Source: Bryobacter sp. | Lineage (GTDB): Bacteria > Acidobacteriota > Terriglobia > Bryobacterales > Bryobacteraceae | Assembly: GCA_022843625.1 (NCBI GenBank) | Contig: JALHNH010000035.1 | Span: 1-64,000 of the forward strand | Direction of reading: 5' to 3' | Length of the DNA: 64,000 bases | Shown here: positions 1 to 7,285 of the stretch, one piece after another | How the letters are laid out: every line of letters begins with the position of its first letter | Numbering within the stretch: position 1 is the stretch's first letter | Notes under the pieces: model-generated | Databases searched by the model: none | The model's input: only the letters and a program-made list of their open reading frames with translations | What the model was told of the DNA's origin: nothing | Position numbers and translations under genes: made by a program

Positions 1-268
1 GCCGCCCGCCACGTATGCCATCGGCTGCGGCGAAGCGGGCTGCATTCAACCCTCCCATCACGTAGACTCGATAACGCCATCCCCGCCCGAACTGCCCAGT
101 GAACCCGACCCCGGCGTCCCGCCACCCAGACGGGATGATGAAGGTCTCCACCAGTGGCCTGTTCACACCATTAAAACTTGTGGGTTCGTGCTTTTCATTG
201 ATGATACCGATGGGTGCGAGCAGAATACCGGCGCGCACCGAGAAACGTGGGGTCGTGTCCGGCGTCAA
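1..268 (-). pseudogene. Outer-membrane porin-like protein, fragment lacking its N-terminus
   Basis: The minus strand from about 268 down to the window edge reads as an open frame with a porin/beta-barrel signature: a run containing FSVRAGILLAPIGIINEKHE, then RPLVETFIIPSGWRDAG, then GWRYRVYVMGGLNAARF. This matches the pattern of acidobacterial outer-membrane channels of the phosphate-selective-porin type ('G.fl.PiGi.Ne.H.P...RPLv.t.iIPstw.daG'). An in-frame TAG (forward 269-271) lies directly upstream, where the coding pattern stops, so the N-terminal part is missing. The 3' part continues beyond base 1. The break is at a short tandem repeat shared with the divergent TonB gene. No start codon can be assigned. 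The family call is moderately sure; the truncation is clear from the sequence. Confidence 0.6.
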
Positions 269-322
269 CTACTTTTCCCAGTCGGCGACAACTATTCTTC
301 CCTATCGGCGACAACTACACTG
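258..322. repeat. Three imperfect 23-24 bp tandem repeats at a gene-gene junction
   Basis: Three consecutive units begin with tccggcgtcaacta (about 258), tcggcgacaacta (282) and tcggcgacaacta (305). The second and third share 13 identical bases. They lie exactly where the porin frame on the minus strand and the TonB-receptor frame on the plus strand both lose their N-terminal halves, so they mark a rearrangement or slippage point. Whether they caused it cannot be told. Confidence 0.6.
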
Positions 323-3300
323 TTGGCAACGACATCCAGATGGATGGCGTGTCGATTCAGGCGTCGGCCTGGAACGAAGTGGCGATTCTACCGAACACCG
401 AAGGCATCCAGGAAGTCAAAACCAATATCAACAACATGAGCGCCGAGTACGGGCGATCACAGGGGACGGTGGTTTTCACCAGCAAAAGCGGTACCAATCA
501 GTTCCACGGATCGGGACAGTACCGCCTCCGCAATGAGGCTCTAAATGCGAACAGCTTCAGCAACAATGCGCAAGGCATCCGCCGCGCACCGTTCAAGGTG
601 AACAACTACTCCGGCACTTTTGGCGGACCGGTGATCATTCCCAAACTCTACAATGGCAGAGACAAGACCTTCTTCTTCGTGAGTTATGAGGGCATGCGCT
701 TCAACAACGCACTCGATTACCTGCGCACGGTTCCGACAGCCGCCGAACGCCGCGGCGATTTCTCGAACACGCAGACCACCGTCACCGGCCAGTATCTTCC
801 AGTGAACGTTTTCGATCCGTTCAACGTCACCAGCGTCGGCGTAAGTCAGTGGCAGAGGCTGCCGATTCCCAACGCTATCCTCCCGGCGAGCCGCATCAAT
901 CCGTTCCAGGGCCGACTGGTGAATGAGTTCCCGTTGCCGAATCGCCCGGGCCAGGATCCGCTGCTCAACACCAACAATTTCTACAATCGCGCGGTTCGTT
1001 CGTTTGTCCGCAACAGTACCAACGCCCGCTTCGATCATCGCCTGGCCAAGCATTCCTTCTACTTCATCGGCGGCGCGAACCTGGGTTCGATCGATAGCCC
1101 GAACGGCTGGGGCGATCAGACCCGCGCCTTCACTCAGCAAGGCGGCTTTATCGGTGCCGTCAACGGCGATCGCAACTACTACGCCTCCCTTGGCGACACC
1201 TGGATCCTTTCGCCGACGCTGGTCGCCGACGTTCGCGTCGGTTTGACGCGGGTGGCGGCGGACAATCGCGCGAGTACGTTCAGCGACCTAAACTACTCGC
1301 AATTCGGCATCCCGGATGGCTGGGAGAGTTCCATCGGGTTGGCGGCGCTTATCCGGAAGCCACTGGTTTTGGGGGCGGTTGGAGCCAGATCGCGGGACTC
1401 AACGGCACGGCTTACCTCGCCAAGATCGAGCGCCAGACCAACTGGAACATCGTCTATTCGTTGACGAAGACCGCCGGCAAGTTCACCCACAAGTGGGGCG
1501 GCGAATTCCGCAACTACCTGTCCAACTACACCGACGCCCGTGGCAGCTACAACCTGACGAGCGGTGCGAACTTCACCTCAGGCAACATCCTTGGGCCCAC
1601 CGCCAACAACATCAACAACCTCACCGCGCCGTTCAACGGCAGCGGCCTGGCAAGTTCGCTGCTCGGCGCCGGAGCGGTCGCAGCCGGCGAGAACGCCGTG
1701 CTCATGGCCCTTTCCGCCAAGTATTTCGCCCTTTACGGCCAGACGGATTGGCGCGTCAGCAACCGCCTGACGCTGAACCTCGGCCTCCGCTGGGACCTGC
1801 AGCCCTCCCCGACCGAACGCTACAACCGCCTGAGTTCGTTTAGCTACCGTCAACAGACGCTCGGAACCCAGGGCGCTCTCTACTTCCCCGGCGCCGAAAA
1901 CAACGACCGTCACCTCTATCAAACCCGTTATAAGGATTTCGGTCCCCGCGTCGGCATGGCCTATCGCGTAGGCAGCAACATGGTCATCCGCGCGGGTGCG
2001 GGCATCAACTTCCTGCCCTCGAACACGGGCTACTATGGCGGACCCTATTACTACGGCAACCAGAACTTCGCTCCGGTGCTGAGCGCGCCCAACGCGCTGC
2101 AATATGGGCAAACCCCGCAGGCCGTTTTGCTCGCTCCCTTCAACCAGGTCAACACCCTGATCCCGACCATCGGCGCCAATCCCAGCGCGCCACAGTACTA
2201 TGGCGCCGGCGGCAATGAGCCGCGCTTTGATCGCGACACATTCCAGAATTCCAGAGTTTATCAGTGGAATTTCTTCATCGAGCGCAAGCTCGGCAAGGAC
2301 TATCAGGTCAACGTCGGGTACACCGGCAGCCGCGGGCAGAACCTTCTCATCGGACGTTTTTCCGCAAACACCGATCAACTCTTACCGCAAACGCTGCTCG
2401 ATTCTTGGCGTACCGCCTACGTTGCTACCAATGGCAACAATCCCGCTACTCAATTGGTGCGCAATCCGTTCAATCCGAATGGAACGATTCTCTACAACGG
2501 AAACCTGCGAAATGCCAATATTCCATTGCGAGAGGCCGTCTTCCCGTATCCGCTGCTCACCGGTAATCTGGTGGGAACAATGGTGGGCTTCTCGACCTAT
2601 AACGCGTTCATGACGAGCATCCAGCGGTCGTACTCGAGCGGGCTTCTCTTCAACGTCCACTACACGTTCTCGAAGTCCATCGAGATGTCGAATCCTGAAC
2701 TGCAGAACAACAACTTCGGCGAAAACGGAGGCTTCAACGCCGGCAATGTGGATCGCCGGAACTACAAGAACAGCTACAACATCTCGAGCAACGATATCCC
2801 CCATCGCGTGGTGTCGACGGTTGTCTATCAGCTTCCGTTCGGCAAAGGCAAACGCTTTGACGTTTCGAACCGCTTCGCCAACGCGATTGTCGGAGGCTGG
2901 CAGTTGGGCAATGTCCTCATCCTGCAGAGTGGACAGCCGCAGCAGGGCTTTACCGGGTGCAACTCGCTCAACGGCCTTTGCGACCGCGTCCCGGGCGTCG
3001 ACATCGAAGTCCCAAAGAACCTGCAGAAATGGTATGACTCGCCCAACGCCATCGATCGCACGGTCACCTTGCCGAGCGGCCGCCAGATCACACCGGGACG
3101 GTTTACTTATCTCAAGTACAATCCGGAAGCTTTCTCCGGACGGACCGTCACTCTGCCGAACGGCAACATCGCTCCGGACATCTATTGGTTCGGAACCTCG
3201 GCCCTGCGCTACGGCGATATCCGCGGCGCTAGCTACTACAACCACAATGTGAGTCTCCAGAAGGATTTCAAGCTCGGCGAGAAGCTGCAAGTGCTCTTCT

Positions 3301-3497
3301 CGGCGGAGGCGACCAACCTCTGGAATCGCGCGCAGTTCACCGGCACCGTCAATGCGGGATCAGGCAATGTCTTCACTGCGGCCAATCCGGCTCGCGGCGT
3401 GAGACCCGGCAACATCCAGAACGAAAGCTTCGGTACCTACGGACTGGGTACGCTCGATCCGCGCCAAGTGGAGTTCCGCCTGCGCATTCGATTCTAG
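307..3497 (+). pseudogene. TonB-dependent receptor, 5'-truncated and frameshifted
   Basis: The product is an outer-membrane TonB-dependent receptor of the large acidobacterial type that takes up bulky ligands, probably oligosaccharides. The readable protein begins inside the plug domain (GDNYTVGNDIQMDGVSIQ, then the EYGRSQGTV and SGTNQFHGS motifs) and lacks the signal peptide, carboxypeptidase-like domain and start of the plug seen in the full-length relatives at 20997 and 39728. The frame shifts between about 1320 and 1350: the first frame ends after FGIPDGW and the second resumes with GGAYPEATGFGGG and runs to the C-terminal EFRLRIRF, whose terminal Phe is typical of outer-membrane barrels. 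A perfect hairpin terminator follows. It is probably not functional unless the frameshift is a sequencing error. Confidence 0.8.
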
Positions 3498-3514
3498 AGT
3501 TCTGAATCATTCGT

Positions 3515-3554
3515 GGACCGGGGCGGCCTGTCTGTTGTGAGGCCGCCCCGGTCC
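3515..3554. terminator. Perfect 15-bp hairpin, terminator of the TonB receptor
   Basis: A 15-bp perfect stem (ggaccggggcggcct and its complement) with a 10-nt loop starts 18 bases after the receptor stop codon. It is very GC rich and is not followed by a T-run, so it may act with Rho or as an mRNA stabiliser. The minus-strand remnant ending at 3622 converges on it, so it could serve both directions. Confidence 0.7.
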
Positions 3555-3621
3555 ATTTGCAGGGGCCCTTTCTCGGACCAGGGAACGTGAGAGATCGGAG
3601 TCAACCCACGTAGAGCTTGCG

Positions 3622-3786
3622 CTACGGTTCCCGCGTCAACGCCTTCTTTGCATCAGTGTCATTCACAAACTTCGGATGCCCCTGCGACGTCAGCTTTCGC
3701 CCCAAGCGATAGCCGACATTGCCCAAATGCACCATCGGTGCGCTCAGCACTGCGATGCCAAACGCATCGTGCAGCTTTCGCCCAGT
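3622..3786 (-). pseudogene. C-terminal remnant of a Gfo/Idh/MocA-type oxidoreductase
   Basis: The minus strand encodes about 55 residues ending at a TAG (3622-3624). They include VHLGNVGYRLGRKLTS and NDTDAKKALTREP. That matches the conserved C-terminus of acidobacterial and planctomycete Gfo/Idh/MocA oxidoreductases ('H..NisyRlGr.l...... d.eAn.l..R.yR.P'). An in-frame stop just upstream (forward 3787-3789) and the lack of any dinucleotide-binding domain show that only the tail remains. The family assignment rests on this one motif. Confidence 0.55.
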
Positions 3787-3789
3787 CTA

Positions 3790-4116
3790 AAGACCCAATG
3801 CGATTTGGCAAGAGGGGAGTGTGTCGTCGGTCGGGCGCACTCAGATTCTTGGCCACCAGGGTTCCCTTCGCAGAATCGAAACAGCAATCTCCGCCGTGCC
3901 TTCGCGAACGCTGTCTGCTACCGCCGACAAAGCCCCGAGCAGGTAGCTACTGACGCGAAACTGGCAAGGAAGAATCGGAGCAGCACCGGCGGTGAACACT
4001 ACTGGTCGCGGTCCTGTATAATTGGTCTGACCAGGATGCCATCCGCCTCAGCTATCGCTCGCAGAACGCCAGGAACCTACAAGCTACTTAGCGAAACTGT
4101 CTGCGCTACTCTGGCG
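3790..4116. other. No gene seen; leader region of the PRTase gene
   Basis: No frame in this stretch looks coding on either strand. It holds a consensus TATAAT at 4017-4022, about 95 bases before the proposed PRTase start, without a good -35 at the right distance. This could be the promoter of the pair that follows, but that is a guess from one hexamer. Confidence 0.4.
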
Positions 4117-4713
4117 ATGGAGATGCCGGTCGAAATTCATCCTCGTAAACTTGCTGGGCCGTGGTCGATGGGATACGCGCTCGATTTCCAAACGACAAGC
4201 AGCACGTTCATCGGGTACAATGCCTTCGGTCATCCTGAGTTCGACACGAAGAGGCCACCCGTGGGTGAATTGTTGTACCAACTAAAGAATCGTGGCGACG
4301 CTACGGCAATAGAGCCACTCGCCGATGCAGCGGTCGCGTTCATCAGGAACTGGCCCGTCGATTTGATCGTTCCGATTCCTCCTTCCAATACCTCGCGGAA
4401 GAGGCAGCCCGTAATCGAGGTTGCGCGGGAGATCAGCAGGAAAAAGGGAGTTCCGTTGTGCGAAGGCTGCATCAAGAAGGTGAAGAACACGGGGCAGTTG
4501 AAAGACGTGTTTGACCGTGCAAAGCGCGACGAGATCCTCGCCGGTGCCTTCGTCGTGGATTTGAAGCAAACCCAAAAGCGTCGGCTTCTTGTTTTCGACG
4601 ACCTGTACCGTTCCGGCGCAACGGCCGCCGCCGTGACGCGGCTCTTGTTGAGCGACGGCGCAGCGGCGCAGGTGTATTTGCTAACCTTGACTCAGACACG
4701 GAAGAACTTGTGA
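4117..4713 (+). CDS. ComF-like phosphoribosyltransferase
   Basis: A type I phosphoribosyltransferase-fold protein of about 198 residues, expected in the cytoplasm. The PRPP-binding loop is visible as LLVFDDLYRSGATAAAV, with the paired acidic residues at about 161-162. Upstream, LIVPIPPSNTSRKRQ and KKVKNTGQLKDVF resemble the ComF pattern ('vvPVPl...r.R.RGfnq', 'R.t..Q..l...eR'). It lacks the N-terminal zinc ribbon of true ComF. The frame is open further upstream, but the composition becomes non-coding, so ATG 4117 or 4123 is preferred. Its stop overlaps the GTG start of the SLOG gene, which implies translational coupling. Substrate unknown; nucleotide salvage and nucleotide-based signalling or defence are both possible. 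Confidence 0.75.
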   Translation: MEMPVEIHPRKLAGPWSMGYALDFQTTSSTFIGYNAFGHPEFDTKRPPVGELLYQLKNRGDATAIEPLADAAVAFIRNWPVDLIVPIPPSNTSRKRQPVIEVAREISRKKGVPLCEGCIKKVKNTGQLKDVFDRAKRDEILAGAFVVDLKQTQKRRLLVFDDLYRSGATAAAVTRLLLSDGAAAQVYLLTLTQTRKNL

Positions 4714-5249
4714 CCAGCGTATTCATTGGCGGTTCGCGCGCGATCTCGAAGCTGAATGCCCCCTTGCGGGAGAAGCTCGACGACTTCATCCAACGGGGAT
4801 GCACGATCTTCATCGGTGATGCCAATGGCGCCGACAAATCGGTTCAACAGCACCTCGCCTCGCGCGAATATGATCACGTCGTCGTCTACTGCATGGATCG
4901 CTGCCGGAACAACATCGGCGGATGGGCGACGAAACCAATCTCGCGTCCTGCCGGCCCCCGCGACTTCGCCTACTATGCGGCCAAGGACAAGGCTATGGCC
5001 GATGATGCGAAATGCGGCATGATGCTTTGGGATGGAGAAAGCAAGGGCACCCTCAACAACATTCAGAATCTGCTTGCTGCTGGCAAGAAGGTTTTGGTCT
5101 ACTTCTCTCCAGAAGGCGCTTTCTACAAGCTTGTGAAAAGCGACGATTTGAATGGGTTGGTGTCCCGCTGTGATCCGGAGTTGATCGCCTCAGCGCAGCG
5201 TCGGATCGAGAAGGTTGCTGCTGCTGGACAACTTCTGTTGCAACCCTAA
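4710..5249 (+). CDS. SLOG (DprA/LOG-like) nucleotide-binding family protein
   Basis: A cytoplasmic protein of 179 residues. The N-terminus SVFIGGSRAIS, followed by CTIFIGDANGADKSVQ, fits the Rossmann-like SLOG fold, in which 'GGSR' and 'GdA.GaD' form the nucleotide pocket (LOG phosphoribohydrolases, DprA, YspA-like proteins). Further on, KCGMMLWDGESKGTLNNI and KKVLVYF match the usual 'd.giaiWDG.S.GT...i..a...gkkv.v' strand. The GTG start at 4710 overlaps the PRTase stop TGA by two bases. LOG enzymes release free bases from nucleotides, so pairing with a phosphoribosyltransferase suggests the two act on the same nucleotide or ribose-phosphate. That function is inferred, not shown. Confidence 0.7.
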   Translation: MTSVFIGGSRAISKLNAPLREKLDDFIQRGCTIFIGDANGADKSVQQHLASREYDHVVVYCMDRCRNNIGGWATKPISRPAGPRDFAYYAAKDKAMADDAKCGMMLWDGESKGTLNNIQNLLAAGKKVLVYFSPEGAFYKLVKSDDLNGLVSRCDPELIASAQRRIEKVAAAGQLLLQP

Positions 5250-5352
5250 GCACGCTCCTATGAACTCACTGGGCCGCTAAGCCCTGCATTTGCAACGAAA
5301 CAGTTCGAAACGCATCCATCAAGGGGAGCCATTCTTTTTTCAGTCTCTCCCC

Positions 5353-6627
5353 TCACCGGATCAGCTCCTTTACTCTGATCTTCATTGCCCTCGCTTCAAG
5401 CTTGGCAGCCTCAGCGAAATTTTCTTCTCGGCGAAGCAATTCCGCCCTCCACTCAAACCAATGCGCCTGTTGAATTGTTGCAGGTGAATGACTCTGTTCA
5501 TGAATGGTCAGGGCTCTCCCCAATTCACGGCATGCCACTGAATATTGTTTTTGTAAAGAATGTAGTATCGCCAACCTTGCGACTGTGATTGCAGTTCCCG
5601 GATGCCCATTCCCGAAGCGTTTCTCATGAATAGCTAACGCGATCTTAAGATGTCCTTCTGCTTCTTCGTACTTCTTGCGGCTCATCTTGAAGTCGCCAAG
5701 GTTCAACTCGATTGCTGCAACCATTGGATGCTCCGCCCCAAGATCCTTCAAAGCAACAATCACGGCTTTATTGAAATACTCGTCGGCAGACTTCACCTTT
5801 CCTGCAAAGCGGTAAGCCTGTCCCAGGTTATTCAACGTAGAAACTAGTTGACTTCCTCCGATCCCGGCCTCCTCATAAAATGCAAGTGCTTGCAAGAGGA
5901 AGGGAACTGCGCGTCGGTGATTCCTTTCGCTAAGCCAACGGTCCCCCAGCCGATTCGAGGATGCTGCCACACGCGTCACATTGCCAACGGATTGCCAGTA
6001 CTGCAAAGCTGACGTGAACGAAGTTTCAGCCTCACTCAGTCGGCCCAGATTCAATTCAATATCTCCCAGGCCATCCATCGCCATCGCACGAGTTTTTGAA
6101 TCGACTTCCGGGCTATTCAAAACTTCGCGGTAAAGCTTTTCTGCCCTCTCGTGTTGCCCACTAGCCGCTTCTATCCGCGCACGGGTCAATTGCACGAAAT
6201 AGAATGTTTCAAAGTCTGGTTTTGTATCGTTCTTGAGTAACTCGCTGAGTCGATTTAGTACCTGGGTCGCTTCCTGATTCTGCCAGGCATTTTGCAAGCT
6301 GGTTGCCAGGTTGCGCAGAGTACTTCGCAACGTTCTGCTTTCCCGTGTCAAACTCTCCAGATGGCGCATCGCAATACGATATTGCTCTACCGCAGCCCCA
6401 ATCCGCCCCAAAGTATACTCAACAGATCCGATGTTTGCAGAAGCGATCGCAATCTTCTCTGGATCGCCGGCGGCAATCTGTTTAGCCATCTGGAATTGCT
6501 CCGCAGCCGCCCGAAAGTCCTTCCTCGCAAACGCCTCATTTCCGCTTGAAGTGTATTCTTCAAAACTCGGAACGGGTTGGCTCATCCCAATTCCGGCAGT
6601 GATCAAAATCGCTAGTGTTACATTCAT
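5353..6627 (-). CDS. Secreted TPR-repeat protein
   Basis: A 424-residue protein with an N-terminal signal peptide (MNVTLAILITAGIGMSQ), so probably periplasmic. The rest is a solenoid of tetratricopeptide repeats, for example NEAFARKDFRAAAEQF, MDGLGDIELNLGRLSEAE, LNNLGQAYRFAGKVKSAD and LNLGDFKMSRKKYEEAE, that is about eight repeats of the kinesin-light-chain type. It is transcribed divergently from the sigma-factor/kinase pair, with about 50-100 bases between the genes. The combination TPR protein, ECF sigma factor and Ser/Thr kinase recurs in Acidobacteria, so a partner role in the same signalling unit is likely, but no target can be read from sequence. Confidence 0.85.
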   Translation of the reverse strand: MNVTLAILITAGIGMSQPVPSFEEYTSSGNEAFARKDFRAAAEQFQMAKQIAAGDPEKIAIASANIGSVEYTLGRIGAAVEQYRIAMRHLESLTRESRTLRSTLRNLATSLQNAWQNQEATQVLNRLSELLKNDTKPDFETFYFVQLTRARIEAASGQHERAEKLYREVLNSPEVDSKTRAMAMDGLGDIELNLGRLSEAETSFTSALQYWQSVGNVTRVAASSNRLGDRWLSERNHRRAVPFLLQALAFYEEAGIGGSQLVSTLNNLGQAYRFAGKVKSADEYFNKAVIVALKDLGAEHPMVAAIELNLGDFKMSRKKYEEAEGHLKIALAIHEKRFGNGHPGTAITVARLAILHSLQKQYSVACRELGRALTIHEQSHSPATIQQAHWFEWRAELLRREENFAEAAKLEARAMKIRVKELIR

Positions 6628-6730
6628 GTTACTGGAATTTCCCTCTCTAAATTAAGAAGGGAGAGCACGGGCCTGAAGTGTGCAAAAATTCTTCTTGAGC
6701 GTGGATTTCCAGAATGCAATCGGGCAATTG

Positions 6731-7285
6731 ATGAATGATCTAAGGCAAGGGAGTGAATCTGCCGCAGCTCAACTCGTCCAGCTATTTCATCCAGAACTGC
6801 GGCGCATAGCTGCAGCCCAAATGAAGGGCGAAAGATCCAATCACACCTGGCAGCCCACCGTCTTGGTGAATGAGCTCTACCTTGAACTCCGTCGAATCAA
6901 GTCGTTGCCGCAAGGCACAACAAACGATCAGGAAGAGCGGACAGCGTTCCTCCGCCTCTCAGCATTCTTGATGCGAAGAATGCTGATTCATCATTCACGC
7001 CCTCTGTCAAAACGTTTTACCAGCGTCTCTCTGTCTGATCTCGTAGAGCAGCCCGCAAGCGGCGAGCAGAGTCTCGCAGAAATTGAGCAACTACTCGACT
7101 CACTCAGTCGCATCGATCCCGTTCTAAGAACCGTTGTAGAAATGAAAGTATTCGAGGGTTTGACCCGCGAGCAGATTGCTGTTGGCCTCAACTGTTCAGT
7201 CCGCACTGTCGCCAGTCACTGGAGCTTTGCCCGCCAGTGGCTCCATGATGCCCTTTCGAAGTCCTCACAGGAGTCACTCGCTTGA
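6731..7285 (+). CDS. ECF-type RNA polymerase sigma factor (Sig-70_X6-like)
   Basis: A 184-residue alternative sigma factor with regions 2 and 4 only. Region 2 is visible as FHPELRRIAAAQMKGER and NELYLELRRI; the C-terminal HTH is GLTREQIAVGLNCSVRTVASHWSFARQWL. The GDxxA-type start 'MNDLRQGSESAAAQLVQ' aligns with the TIGR02999 (Sig-70_X6) pattern, so ATG 6731 is preferred; GTG 6680 in the same frame is the alternative. Its stop codon overlaps the TTG start of the kinase gene, which means co-translation. In this family the neighbouring kinase commonly phosphorylates or controls the sigma factor in place of an anti-sigma factor; that relation is inferred here. Confidence 0.85.
   Translation: MNDLRQGSESAAAQLVQLFHPELRRIAAAQMKGERSNHTWQPTVLVNELYLELRRIKSLPQGTTNDQEERTAFLRLSAFLMRRMLIHHSRPLSKRFTSVSLSDLVEQPASGEQSLAEIEQLLDSLSRIDPVLRTVVEMKVFEGLTREQIAVGLNCSVRTVASHWSFARQWLHDALSKSSQESLA

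Noticed and set aside
99-536. Open frame of 145 codons on plus strand at the left end
   Set aside because: It runs antisense to the porin-like fragment and then out of frame through the TonB receptor; no domain pattern.
4017-4022. Definite promoter for the PRTase-SLOG pair
   Set aside because: A perfect TATAAT exists but no matching -35 at 16-18 bases; kept only as a remark.
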